Of a DNA stretch of 64,000 nucleotides, positions 41,467-49,971 are shown one piece after another. Each line of letters begins with the position of its first letter. Positions within the stretch are counted from its first letter, which is position 1. Source of the stretch: CAIYRG01 sp964446945 (GTDB lineage Bacteria; Pseudomonadota; Alphaproteobacteria; Micropepsales; Micropepsaceae); assembly GCA_964446945.1 (NCBI GenBank), contig CAYUQO010000001.1:1-64000 (forward strand), in the 5' to 3' direction. The position numbers and the translations under genes are program-made. The notes under the pieces were generated by a model. That model was not told the origin of the DNA. It did not search any database and saw only the letters and a program-made list of their open reading frames with translations.

Positions 41467-42198
41467 ATGCATACAGAAATTCACGAAATCGGCGATGGCA
41501 TATTCCGACTCTCGACCTACGTCGCGGAAATCGCGCCTCCGGCAGGTTTCACTTTCAACCACTATCTTATCGATGCCAAGGAGCCACTCCTGTTCCACAC
41601 GGGACCTCGCCGGATGTTCCCATCCGTATCCGCCGCATTTGCGACGGTTATGCCGGTCCGAAAGCTTCGCTGGATTTCTTTTGGCCATATTGAATCCGAT
41701 GAATGCGGCGCAATGAATCTGTGGCTCGAAGCGGCTCCCGAGGCGCAAATCGTCCATGGCCACGTCGCCTGTATGGTATCGCTAAATGACCTCGCGGCAC
41801 GCGCTCCCCGGCCGCTTGCGAATGGCGAAATCATCGACCTCGGTGGCAGGCGCGTTCGCTACATCGACACGCCACATGTTCCGCACGCGTGGGAGTCAGG
41901 ACTTATTTACGAGGAAACAACCGGCACGCTGTTCTGCGGGGACCTGCTCACGCATGTCGGGCGCGGGCCCGCGGTGACGAGCGACAGCATCGTTGAGCCG
42001 GCAATCGCCGCTGAAAAGGCCTTCCGGTCGACATCGCTGACGCCCGGGACGGCGCCGACAATCCGGGCGCTTGCCGAACTCAAACCAGTCAAGCTCGCCG
42101 TCATGCACGGCTCCTGTTATGTCGGCGACTGTGCGGGCGCTTTGCAAAAACTCGCTACATTCTACGAGGGAGCCCTCGCGGCAGGCACTGTCGCCTGA
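41467..42198 (+). CDS. diiron ODP-type metallo-beta-lactamase-fold protein
   Basis: 243 residues resembling the diiron domain of flavodiiron proteins: FTFNHYLIDAKEPLLFHTG, the HxExDE site in FGHIESDECGAMN, HVPHAWESG, a bridging Asp in LFCGDLLTHVG and the late His in AVMHGSC. Flavodiiron proteins reduce O2 or NO and carry a C-terminal flavodoxin domain, which is absent here, so it must use a separate electron donor or act as an oxygen sensor (ODP). ATG at 41467. A short dyad (GTGCAA..TTGCAC, 41340-41361) lies upstream. Confidence 0.78.
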   Translation: MHTEIHEIGDGIFRLSTYVAEIAPPAGFTFNHYLIDAKEPLLFHTGPRRMFPSVSAAFATVMPVRKLRWISFGHIESDECGAMNLWLEAAPEAQIVHGHVACMVSLNDLAARAPRPLANGEIIDLGGRRVRYIDTPHVPHAWESGLIYEETTGTLFCGDLLTHVGRGPAVTSDSIVEPAIAAEKAFRSTSLTPGTAPTIRALAELKPVKLAVMHGSCYVGDCAGALQKLATFYEGALAAGTVA

Positions 42199-42241
42199 AC
42201 CTGCTGCCCCGAATCAGTGCCGCATGACTTGATTATCTCCA

Positions 42242-42697
42242 TTAGTACCGCGGGGGCAGAATGACGGAGCCGGTCTCCAACAGCGATTTGAGGTTGGACA
42301 GAATCTGCGGCCAGCCGCCGGACACCGCGCCGATGAATTTGGAATCCTCGCGCTCGATACTGTGCGTGATTGTCAATTTGACGGTTTCGCCGGCGGCGGG
42401 TTCGATTTCCATCGTGCAGAGTGACCAGCCTTCTTCTTTCAATTCCGGCCGGAATTCATTGCGCCAGCGGATGCTCAAACGTTTGTTCGGCAGGAACTCG
42501 GTTATCTTTCCGGTATCTGCGATGCGGCCGTCCGGAAACATGAGTTTCCACGAGCCGCCCTCTTTCCATTCCGCCTCCGGCCGGATTCCCATCCAGTATT
42601 GTTGGACGAAGTCCGGGCTGGTGAGAGCAGCCCACAATTTCTGCGGTGTTGTCCGAATGTAAATGGCGTAGACGAAACTGCTCTTCCCATCAGCCAT
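42242..42697 (-). CDS. AHSA1/SRPBCC-domain protein
   Basis: 151 residues of the START-like AHSA1 type: FVYAIYIRTTPQKLWAALTSPDFVQQYW near the N-terminus and GGWPQILSNLKSLLETG near the C-terminus. Typical partner of ArsR-type repressors: the upstream ArsR gene overlaps its start by 8 bases. Ligand unknown. Confidence 0.85.
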   Translation of the reverse strand: MADGKSSFVYAIYIRTTPQKLWAALTSPDFVQQYWMGIRPEAEWKEGGSWKLMFPDGRIADTGKITEFLPNKRLSIRWRNEFRPELKEEGWSLCTMEIEPAAGETVKLTITHSIEREDSKFIGAVSGGWPQILSNLKSLLETGSVILPPRY

Positions 42698-43013
42698 GAT
42701 CTTTTCCTTCCAGTTTTCTCTTGAGTTCGGAAAGGGCGTTCAGCCGCGGTTGGTCGAACTTGCTGATCCATCGCTCGGCGATGCTCTGGATCGGAACAGG
42801 ATTGAGAAAGTGCAGCTTTTCACGCCCGCGCCACTGTGTGACCACGAGATTGGCGCCTTCGAGTATTGCGAGATGCTTCGCCACCGCCTGCCGCGTCATG
42901 TCATAGCCCTCGCACAGCTCGTTTAATGTCTGCCCATTGTTCGCACGCAGCCGGTCCAGCAACTGTCGTCTGACTGGATCGGCGAGCGCCCGGAACACGG
43001 CATCCATGCTCAT
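42690..43013 (-). CDS. ArsR-family winged-helix repressor
   Basis: 107 residues; VFRALADPVRRQLLDRLRANNGQTLNELCEGYDMTRQAVAKHLAILEGANLV is a classical ArsR winged helix (recognition helix MTRQAVAKHLAIL), followed by WRGREKLHFLNPVPIQSIAERW. No metal-site Cys pair, so it likely senses something other than arsenic. Start ATG at 43013 is 6 bases from a perfect dyad, suggesting autoregulation of the ArsR-AHSA1 pair. Confidence 0.88.
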   Translation of the reverse strand: MSMDAVFRALADPVRRQLLDRLRANNGQTLNELCEGYDMTRQAVAKHLAILEGANLVVTQWRGREKLHFLNPVPIQSIAERWISKFDQPRLNALSELKRKLEGKDHG

Positions 43014-43018
43014 AAAAG

Positions 43019-43046
43019 GTATATGCAACTGTTTGGTTGCATATAC
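43019..43046 (-). promoter_or_regulatory. putative operator of the ArsR/AHSA1 operon
   Basis: Perfect 11-base arms GTATATGCAAC (43019-43029) and GTTGCATATAC (43036-43046) with a 6-base spacer TGTTTG, ending 6 bases before the ArsR start codon. Size and position fit a winged-helix dimer site. Inferred. Confidence 0.6.
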
Positions 43047-43111
43047 AAGAGCTATTTTTGCCATCTTCTGTCGGCAATAGTGCGATGCCGGGATCGGGTC
43101 TGATGCACTGA

Positions 43112-43696
43112 ATGAACAACACCATACGGACTGGACAGACCGCCGTCGTGAGCGGGCGGGAATGCGGCGCATGCACCGTTTGCTGCAGGATTCTCCCGAT
43201 CCATACGGAGGAGCTCAGGAAAACCGCGAACCTGCTGTGCCAGCATTGTGACGAGGGCCGCGGATGTCGGATTTACGAATCGAGGCCAGCGGCGTGCCGT
43301 GGCTTCTACTGCGAGTGGCTGCTGAATTCGCAAATTCCTGCGACTTGGCGGCCGGACAAATCCGGCATCTTCATCGATCGCATCGCCCGCCAACACATTG
43401 AGGACATCCCGAAAACCTATGCCGGCGATTACGCGATCTCATTCATGCTGCTTCGGCCGGATGCGATTGAACGTCCTGCAGTGATCGAGACAATCGCGGA
43501 TTACGTCATTCGGCGTGTCGCAGTCTTTCTGACAATTCCGGGGCCGGCGGGGCATTTGCCGGCGCAAATATTTCTGAACGAGGTGATGGAAACCGCCGTT
43601 GCCAGGCGCGACGCTGTAGGAATGATATTTGTTCTTCGCCAGGCGTTGGCCAGTTTGTCTCGTCAGGAATTCGAACGCGTACCCGATTTCGACTGA
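43112..43696 (+). CDS. YkgJ-family cysteine-cluster protein
   Basis: 194 residues with the YkgJ-type Cys pattern: ECGACTVCCRILPIH, LCQHCDEGRGCRIYESRPAACRGFYCEWL. Eight or more Cys in the first 75 residues suggest bound zinc or an Fe-S cluster. The C-terminal half is unremarkable. Divergent from the ArsR gene, convergent with the exported protein that follows (3 bases between stops). Function unknown. Confidence 0.8.
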   Translation: MNNTIRTGQTAVVSGRECGACTVCCRILPIHTEELRKTANLLCQHCDEGRGCRIYESRPAACRGFYCEWLLNSQIPATWRPDKSGIFIDRIARQHIEDIPKTYAGDYAISFMLLRPDAIERPAVIETIADYVIRRVAVFLTIPGPAGHLPAQIFLNEVMETAVARRDAVGMIFVLRQALASLSRQEFERVPDFD

Positions 43697-43699
43697 GCG

Positions 43700-44593
43700 C
43701 TAAAAATCCGGTTTTGCTGCGGTTGGAATCACCGCGTCGTTCTTCACCGCATAAAACTCGAACGGATTTTCCGCACAGACATTTTCCTCCCACGCCATGC
43801 CCGGCTTTTCATAAGTGATCACTCCGGACCACGGCATCGTAAAGAAGCGCGGGTCATCGACGGTGAAAACCAGCTGGAGGTGCTTGCCCTTGTAACCCAG
43901 ATCCGCCCTGGTATCCGGAACACGCGGATTGATCTTAAGGTTGCGGGCGAGGGCGGCCTGCGCGGCATCATAGTCGATCATCCGGTAGCGCTCGACGACG
44001 TGCAGCGCCGGGCTGAACGGCGTGCCGTACATGTCGACCATCGCCATTGGCCGGTCGGCCTTCATCCCAACCGTGTCGATCACCAGCGTATCGCCCTCGT
44101 AATGGCCGACGGAATCTCCGTACCAGGACGGAATGACATTTGCTGGATGCTGGGCGTTCATGCGCACGTGACGAAATTCGTGATTGCGCAGGTAGAGCAA
44201 GAAGATCTCGTTCGGCCGCTGCAACATCTCCATTCCCGGCTGGAAAAATATGTAAGGCACACCCGAGGGCCAGCACCGGTTGCTCGGTGTCGGATAGGTC
44301 ATGCCGGACTGCGAGATCGCACCATGCTGACGGACGATTTCGGCCGCCTCGGGTGTCAGGATCGGATTGGTGTAATCGCCCACCCATTGATTGTTGTTCA
44401 CTTGCCCATTCGGACGGCGCAGCCGGTTGAATATCGGCCCCGGCCCGGACTCGGGGGGCTCAATTCCCGGAAAGAAGGGATGGACCCACATGCCGGAAAA
44501 ATCGGATGCCTGCGGAACCTGACCCGATGTGGGCGCTGACAGTGCTGCCGAAATTGCGAAAAAAACAGATAAGCTCAGCGGTTGCAGCTTCAT
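43700..44593 (-). CDS. exported protein of an unnamed family, copy A
   Basis: 297 residues: signal peptide (LSLSVFFAISAALSAPTSGQ), then a region opening ASDFSGMWVHPFFPGIEPP, NPILTPEAAEIVRQHG, a Cys-containing NRCWPSGVPYIFF, and the hallmark AQHPANVIPSWYGDSVGHYEGDTLVIDTVG. Ends FTMPWSGVITYEKPG ... VIPTAAKPDF. A paralogue with the same order of motifs lies at 49972-50847. The domain looks beta-rich and is probably periplasmic; I do not recognise a named family or activity. Confidence 0.65.
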   Translation of the reverse strand: MKLQPLSLSVFFAISAALSAPTSGQVPQASDFSGMWVHPFFPGIEPPESGPGPIFNRLRRPNGQVNNNQWVGDYTNPILTPEAAEIVRQHGAISQSGMTYPTPSNRCWPSGVPYIFFQPGMEMLQRPNEIFLLYLRNHEFRHVRMNAQHPANVIPSWYGDSVGHYEGDTLVIDTVGMKADRPMAMVDMYGTPFSPALHVVERYRMIDYDAAQAALARNLKINPRVPDTRADLGYKGKHLQLVFTVDDPRFFTMPWSGVITYEKPGMAWEENVCAENPFEFYAVKNDAVIPTAAKPDF

Positions 44594-44716
44594 GATCGTC
44601 TCCTGCTGCTTCCTCATAGCACAATCGCTAAGCGCATGGTTCCATTGCAGGAACCATCAGCACTCTATTTCAACTCATGCGTTGGCCGGACCCACGAAAC
44701 GCGTTAACTTTTACGA

Positions 44717-45598
44717 ATGAACCAAACCGCACTGATATGGCCCGATCTCACCGGCCATACCGACATCGACATTCCCGACCAACCCATTCGCATCGGCAGT
44801 GATGCCCACCGGAAGCTGTTCTGCCGGATGTTGATTCAGACGTTCAATCCATACCGTCCGGCGGTGATTGATTGGCCGAAACTGGACGATGCCGCGCGCG
44901 ACCGGCTCGTCTCACTGCCGATCTGGGACATTGCGGTTCAGACCGAAAACCGCGCAGGCGCAAATGTCTCAGCTTATGCCGCGAGAATCCGTGAGCCGCT
45001 GCTGCACAAGGCGATCGAATTGATGGGTTTCGAGGAGCGCCGCCACCGCCACGTGCTCGCGCATATGGTGACCGCCTATGGAATCGCTCTTCAGCCCGAA
45101 CCTGTTTATGCCGGTCCTAAAGATCCCGAATGGGCATTTCTGGTCACCGGCTACAGCGAATGCATGGACAGCTTCTTCGCTTTTGGCCTGTTCGAAATTG
45201 CCAAGCGGTCGGGCTTTTTTCCGCTCGACCTCGTCGACACTTTCGAGCCGGTCATCCGTGAGGAGAGCCGGCACATCCTGTTTTTCGTCAACTGGCTGGC
45301 TTGGCATCGCCGGAATCTGCCGTTCTTGCGCCGCTGCTGGTTCGAACTGAAGTTGCGGGGCGTTTGGGCTTATGTGATCTGGGAGCGGCTCGGCATCGCG
45401 ACCGGGATGAGCCGCAAGAAAGCGGCGCAATTCACCGTCACCGGCGGCAATCAGCTTGGGCCCCAAATCGGGGTCGCGGACCTGATCGATGTCTGTCTCG
45501 CCGAAAATGAGCGGCGGATGAAAGATCATGATCCACGTCTGAAGCGGCCTGAAACCGTGCCGGTGATGGCGAAATTTCTGCGCCGGTTCTTCCGCTGA
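44717..45598 (+). CDS. ferritin-like (putative diiron) protein
   Basis: 293 residues, mostly helical. Candidate iron ligands fall in pairs typical of the ferritin-like superfamily: WDIAVQTENRAG, GFEERRHRHVLAHM, GYSECMDSFFAFGLF and IREESRHILFFVNW. No signal peptide. Possibly an oxidase, desaturase-like or iron-handling protein; substrate unknown. Divergent from copy A and convergent with the formaldehyde-dehydrogenase gene. Confidence 0.65.
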   Translation: MNQTALIWPDLTGHTDIDIPDQPIRIGSDAHRKLFCRMLIQTFNPYRPAVIDWPKLDDAARDRLVSLPIWDIAVQTENRAGANVSAYAARIREPLLHKAIELMGFEERRHRHVLAHMVTAYGIALQPEPVYAGPKDPEWAFLVTGYSECMDSFFAFGLFEIAKRSGFFPLDLVDTFEPVIREESRHILFFVNWLAWHRRNLPFLRRCWFELKLRGVWAYVIWERLGIATGMSRKKAAQFTVTGGNQLGPQIGVADLIDVCLAENERRMKDHDPRLKRPETVPVMAKFLRRFFR

Positions 45599-45601
45599 AG
45601 A

Positions 45602-46711
45602 TCAGTAGACAACCACAGATCGGATCGACTTGCCCTCGTGCATCAATGAAAATGCATCATTGATGCGTTCGAGCGGCATTGTGTGCGTGATCAGCGGATC
45701 GATCGCAATTTTCTGGTTCATGTACCAGTCGACGATTTTCGGCACATCGGTGCGGCCCCTGGCGCCGCCAAATGCCGTGCCTTTCCAGACGCGTCCGGTG
45801 ACGAGTTGGAAGGGTCGGGTAGAGATCTCCTGGCCGGCGCCGGCCACGCCGATGATCACGCTGGTCCCCCAGCCTTTGTGACAGCATTCCAGTGCCTGGC
45901 GCATTGTCTTCACATTGCCGATGCATTCGAAGCTGTAATCGGCGCCGCCGCGCGTCAGTTCGACAATGTGACCGGCAAGATCGCCTTTTACGGCTTGCGG
46001 GTTGACGTAATCGGTCATTCCGAATTGCCCGGCCAGCGCGCTTTTGGCCGGATTCAGGTCGACGCCGACGATCTGCGATGCACCCACCATGCGTGCGCCC
46101 TGGATCACGTTCAGCCCGATACCGCCGAGTCCAAAGACCACGACGCGCGAACCCGGTTCCACTTTGGCTGTATTGATGACAGCGCCAATGCCAGTGGTGA
46201 CGCCGCAACCGATGTAGCAGGCTTTGTCGAAGGGCGCGTCGGCGCGGATTTTCGCCACCGCGATTTCGGGCAGAACCGTGTAGTTCGAGAAAGTCGAGCA
46301 CCCCATGTAATGCAGGACCGGTTTGCCGCGATGTATAAACCGGCTGGTCCCGTCCGGCATGACGCCCTGTCCCTGAGTCGCGCGGATCGCCTGACACAGG
46401 TTTGTTTTCGGATTCAGGCAGTATTCGCATTGCCGGCATTCCGGCGTGTACAGAGGAATAACATGATCGCCGGGTACAACCGAGGTGACGCCGGCGCCCC
46501 TTTCCACGACCACGCCGGCTCCCTCATGGCCCAATATCACCGGGAATCGTCCTTCCGGATCGTCACCCGACAGCGTAAATGCGTCGGTGTGGCAGATCCC
46601 GGTCGCCTTCAGCTCGATCAGGACCTCACCGGCTTTCGGTCCGCCGACTTCCACTTCGACGATCTCCAGCGGTTGTCCGGCTTCAAAAGCGACAGCGGCT
46701 CTGCTCAGCAT
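45602..46711 (-). CDS. S-(hydroxymethyl)glutathione dehydrogenase / class III alcohol dehydrogenase
   Basis: 369 residues. Catalytic zinc motifs KATGICHTDAFTLSG and LGHEGAGVV, structural-zinc loop CRQCEYCLNPKTNLC, NAD site VVVFGLGGIGLNVIQGARMVGA and the family stretch CYIGCGVTTGIGAVINTAKVEPGS. Oxidises the glutathione adduct of formaldehyde. Divergent from the first DUF1194 gene. With gloA nearby it forms a glutathione-dependent aldehyde detoxification theme. Confidence 0.93.
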   Translation of the reverse strand: MLSRAAVAFEAGQPLEIVEVEVGGPKAGEVLIELKATGICHTDAFTLSGDDPEGRFPVILGHEGAGVVVERGAGVTSVVPGDHVIPLYTPECRQCEYCLNPKTNLCQAIRATQGQGVMPDGTSRFIHRGKPVLHYMGCSTFSNYTVLPEIAVAKIRADAPFDKACYIGCGVTTGIGAVINTAKVEPGSRVVVFGLGGIGLNVIQGARMVGASQIVGVDLNPAKSALAGQFGMTDYVNPQAVKGDLAGHIVELTRGGADYSFECIGNVKTMRQALECCHKGWGTSVIIGVAGAGQEISTRPFQLVTGRVWKGTAFGGARGRTDVPKIVDWYMNQKIAIDPLITHTMPLERINDAFSLMHEGKSIRSVVVY

Positions 46712-46791
46712 GTTTCTGTCCTGGTCTGGTTTGTCAGCGCGATAGCCTGTAGATTTTGCTCACGCCGGAGCAACAGAGGGGAACACCAATC

Positions 46792-47727
46792 ATGGTCCTG
46801 CGCAACAGGCTGAAAATCGTAGCCCGTCTTTGCGTGCCAGCCGCGATGCTGCTCGGTCTAGGTTCGCCGGCAGGTGCGGCAGCGCAGCGTGCGCCGGCAC
46901 CGGGCGCACCGCAGCAGGTCGATGTCAAACTTGTGCTCGCCTTCGATGTTTCGCGCAGCATGGATGACGACGAGTTCGGCGTGGAGCGCGAGGGAACGGC
47001 CGCCGCCTTTTCGGACCCAATGGTGATTCAGGCGATCCAGAACGGTTCTCTCGGCCGTATCGCCGTCTCTCTGGTCCACTTCTCGACCGACCAGTACAAT
47101 CGCGTGGTTGTCGACTGGTCGGTGATCAAGGACAAGCAGAGCGCGCTCGCTTTTGCGGCTGCTATCCGCAACGGTCCGAGATCACCCGGACGGCGCACAT
47201 CCATCAGCAGCGCCGTGGAACTCGGCTCGCTGCTGCTCGAGGCCAGCGAAAAGGATTTCACCGCGACCCGCAGAGTCATTGATATCAGTGGCGATGGTCC
47301 CAACAATTTCGGCACTCCGATGACCGAGGCCCACGACAAGGCCATCGCACAGGGAGTTGTCATCAACGGCTTGCCGGTGATGGACGACATGGCGAACGGT
47401 TATTTCGCCGATCTGGACAAATATTATGCCGGCTGCGTCACCGGCGGACGCGGCGCTTTCGTCGTGGTGGTGAAGAGCTATCGCGATTACGCCGCTGCGA
47501 TGCGCCGGAAGCTCATTCTCGAGATCTCAGGCAATGAGACGCTGCTGAAACAGGCAATGGCGCCGGCCCCCGAAAGCCCGATGCTGCACAAGGTCGCCAC
47601 GGCGCCGCCGGCGCGTCCGGGTCAGGTCCAGGTTCTGCCATCCGCGCCGAATGAATTTTCCAAAAACTGCGATATCTATGGCGGCTTTGGCGGATTTGGC
47701 CGTTTCGGCGGCTTCCGTCGATTCTAA
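46792..47727 (+). CDS. exported DUF1194 VWA-domain protein, copy 1
   Basis: 311 residues: signal peptide (LCVPAAMLLGLGSPAGAAA), VWA domain with MIDAS motif LAFDVSRSMDDDEF, TSISSAVELGSLLLE, VIDISGDGPNNFGTPM and the DUF1194 stretch YYAGCVTGGRGAFVVVVKSYRDYAAAMRRKL. C-terminal tail is CDIYGGFGGFGRFGGFRRF, a Gly-Phe repeat. Probably a periplasmic metal-dependent adhesion-type protein; role unknown. ATG at 46792 preferred over earlier Met. Confidence 0.82.
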   Translation: MVLRNRLKIVARLCVPAAMLLGLGSPAGAAAQRAPAPGAPQQVDVKLVLAFDVSRSMDDDEFGVEREGTAAAFSDPMVIQAIQNGSLGRIAVSLVHFSTDQYNRVVVDWSVIKDKQSALAFAAAIRNGPRSPGRRTSISSAVELGSLLLEASEKDFTATRRVIDISGDGPNNFGTPMTEAHDKAIAQGVVINGLPVMDDMANGYFADLDKYYAGCVTGGRGAFVVVVKSYRDYAAAMRRKLILEISGNETLLKQAMAPAPESPMLHKVATAPPARPGQVQVLPSAPNEFSKNCDIYGGFGGFGRFGGFRRF

Positions 47728-47744
47728 CTTCGAACCGCAGACGA

Positions 47745-48671
47745 ATGATCATGGCTATCGGCAACAGGCTGTCCCATGCAGCGCGTTTGGGCGCGCCATT
47801 CGCGCTTCTGCTCGCGCTCTGCTCGTCCGCTCCGGCAGCGCAGCGCCCAACCGTGCCGGCGGCGCAGCAGCAGGTCGACGTGAAACTCGTGCTTGCGTTC
47901 GATGTGTCGCCCAGCATGGACAATGAGGAATATGCCGTCGAGCGCGAAGGAACAGCCGCCGCATTTTCGGATCCGACCGTGATCCAGGCGATCCAGAACG
48001 GATCGCTTGGGCGCATTGCGGTCGCGACGATCCAATTCTCCAGCCAGCAATTCAATCGGGTCATGATCGACTGGACAGTGATCAGGGACAAGCAGAGCGC
48101 GCTCGCTTTCGCCACTGCAATTCACAATCTGCCGCGCAATCCGGGGCGGCGCACGTCGATCAGCAGCGCGCTCGAACTCGGCTCGCTTCTGCTGGAATCG
48201 AGCGAAAAGGATACCACCGCAAGCCGCCGCGTGATCGACGTGACCGGCGACGGACCCAACAATTTCGGTAATCCCATGACCGAGGCGCACGACAAGGCGA
48301 TCGCGCAGGGCATCATCATCAATGGTCTGCCGGTGATGGACGATATGGCGAATGGCTATTTCGCCGACCTCGACAAATATTATGCCGGCTGCGTGACCGG
48401 TGGACGCGGCGCTTTTGTCGTGGTGGTCAAGAGTTATCGCGATTACGCGGCTGCCATGCGGCGAAAACTCATTCTTGAGATTTCGGACAATGAGACGCTG
48501 TTGAAGCAGGCGATGGCGCCCGCGGGACAAAAGCCATTGCTGCACAAAGTCGCTGCGCCGGCGCGGCCGGGTCAGGTGCAGGTGCTGCCGTCAGGGCCGA
48601 ACGAATTCTCGAAAAACTGCGATATTCCGTTCGGCGGCTTTGGCGGATTCGGCGGGTTCCGGCGCTTCTGA
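47745..48671 (+). CDS. exported DUF1194 VWA-domain protein, copy 2
   Basis: Tandem paralogue of the preceding gene, 17 bases downstream. 308 residues: signal peptide (GAPFALLLALCSSAPAAQ), MIDAS LAFDVSPSMDNEEY, same central sequence and the same Gly-Phe tail (FGGFGGFGGFRRF). Near-identical C-terminal thirds suggest a recent duplication or gene conversion. ATG at 47745 or 47751. Its stop lies at the edge of a long palindrome. Confidence 0.82.
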   Translation: MIMAIGNRLSHAARLGAPFALLLALCSSAPAAQRPTVPAAQQQVDVKLVLAFDVSPSMDNEEYAVEREGTAAAFSDPTVIQAIQNGSLGRIAVATIQFSSQQFNRVMIDWTVIRDKQSALAFATAIHNLPRNPGRRTSISSALELGSLLLESSEKDTTASRRVIDVTGDGPNNFGNPMTEAHDKAIAQGIIINGLPVMDDMANGYFADLDKYYAGCVTGGRGAFVVVVKSYRDYAAAMRRKLILEISDNETLLKQAMAPAGQKPLLHKVAAPARPGQVQVLPSGPNEFSKNCDIPFGGFGGFGGFRRF

Positions 48672-48718
48672 TTAGAGCATGATCCGACCAATGTAGTCGG
48701 ATCATGCTCTAATTCTTT
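48671..48718 (+). terminator. 18-bp palindrome, GAGCATGATCC type, acting as terminator
   Basis: ATTAGAGCATGATCCGAC (48671-48688) and GTCGGATCATGCTCTAAT (48696-48713) are perfect complements over a 7-base loop, then TCTTTT. Arms match the GAGCATGATCC palindrome family I recall as frequent between genes in Bradyrhizobium relatives. Serves as terminator for the DUF1194 pair. Confidence 0.8.
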
Positions 48719-48770
48719 TGACTGTCGCGCAATCTTTCGGCGAACCGCTCACGCTTCGCCGGATTGCGCT

Positions 48771-49865
48771 CTACCTGCCGTAGGTCTTGCTGAATCCGTT
48801 GCGCTGGTTGGTGACGGTAAAGCTGCCATCGCGCTGCGCCGAAACTTTGATCCAGTAGGCCTTGCCGTTATGCACGGGCGCCGGCGGAGCGGCAGCGCCG
48901 GGAGCGGGTGCGTCGATGGCGGCAACCGGCATCGCCGCCGGTTGCTCATCGATCAGATTGGCGATGAACATTCCGGGCTGTGTATATTCCTGGCCGCTCA
49001 ACTGCGAGAAATGAATCTGCCACAGATCTTCGAGTCCCGGAGATGTGTGCACGCTCATCATTGTGCGCGGGTCGCCGCCCTTGCGCGTGCCATTGTTCAT
49101 GATCGCGACGCGCGGGTGGAGCGCGTGAATCATCACCGGCGAGTTGGAGCTTTCAACTCCATGGTGCAGGCCCAGAAACAAATCGACCTGCGGCAGCCGG
49201 GTCGCCGGGCACATCAGCTTGAATTCCATATTGCGCGTCAGATCGCCCAGATGCGCGGTGTGGAAACGTCCGAATGTGATGTAACTCGCCACCGACATTG
49301 GGTCTTCCATATTGTTGTCGAACGGCTGGAAGCGCGCACATTCCGGATTCGGCTTGTTCGCTCCCGGCAGCGTGGTCGTTGAGATCGTCTCGCCCGCCGA
49401 AGCGACGATGCGCCAATCCACGTCCTTGAGTGCGATGCGATCGCCGGCTTTGGGGACGGTGTGCTTCGCCTTCGCATAGAGTCGGGGGTAGACATCACGC
49501 TCCCAATCGGCGCCGGCGCCGGGCTGCACGTTCGGTCCATGGTCGATGAATTCCCGAATTGGGATCTGTTTTGACAATTCCTCCATGCCACCAAAGTGGT
49601 CGGCATGATAGTGCGTCAGGATCAGATGATCGATCTGCGAGAGATGCGCATCCCGTACCGCATCCATGATGCGTCCGGCATCGCGCGGCGCACCAATGGC
49701 ATTGCCGGTATCGATGAGGACCGATTCTCCGGAGGGTGTGACGAACAAAGTGGCGTTGCCGCCTTCGACATCCACCACGTAAATGTCCAACGTTGTTCTT
49801 GGCTGCGCCGCTGCCGATGCAACGAACAGCAGCAGCACCGAAATCGCGGCCATGGTTGAGCGCAT
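48771..49865 (-). CDS. exported ComEC-like metallo-beta-lactamase-fold protein
   Basis: 364 residues. Signal peptide (TMAAISVLLLFVASAAAQ), then a metallo-beta-lactamase fold with IYVVDVEGGNATLF, VLIDTGNAIG, HLILTHYHADHFGGMEE and LFLGLHHGVESSNSP, related to the catalytic domain of ComEC-type proteins. A C-terminal Pro/Ala linker leads to a short all-beta end (AYWIKVSAQRDGSFTVT). It should work outside the cytoplasm; substrate unknown. Start ATG at 49865. Confidence 0.78.
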   Translation of the reverse strand: MRSTMAAISVLLLFVASAAAQPRTTLDIYVVDVEGGNATLFVTPSGESVLIDTGNAIGAPRDAGRIMDAVRDAHLSQIDHLILTHYHADHFGGMEELSKQIPIREFIDHGPNVQPGAGADWERDVYPRLYAKAKHTVPKAGDRIALKDVDWRIVASAGETISTTTLPGANKPNPECARFQPFDNNMEDPMSVASYITFGRFHTAHLGDLTRNMEFKLMCPATRLPQVDLFLGLHHGVESSNSPVMIHALHPRVAIMNNGTRKGGDPRTMMSVHTSPGLEDLWQIHFSQLSGQEYTQPGMFIANLIDEQPAAMPVAAIDAPAPGAAAPPAPVHNGKAYWIKVSAQRDGSFTVTNQRNGFSKTYGR

Positions 49866-49971
49866 GGTGACCTCCCTGGGCGTCACGATCTTACATCAAT
49901 GGCGCTCGCGCAGCCATTGTGGCGTCAGGGCTTGCGTATTACGCTTGAGCGATTTCATAAGGTTGGGCGCC

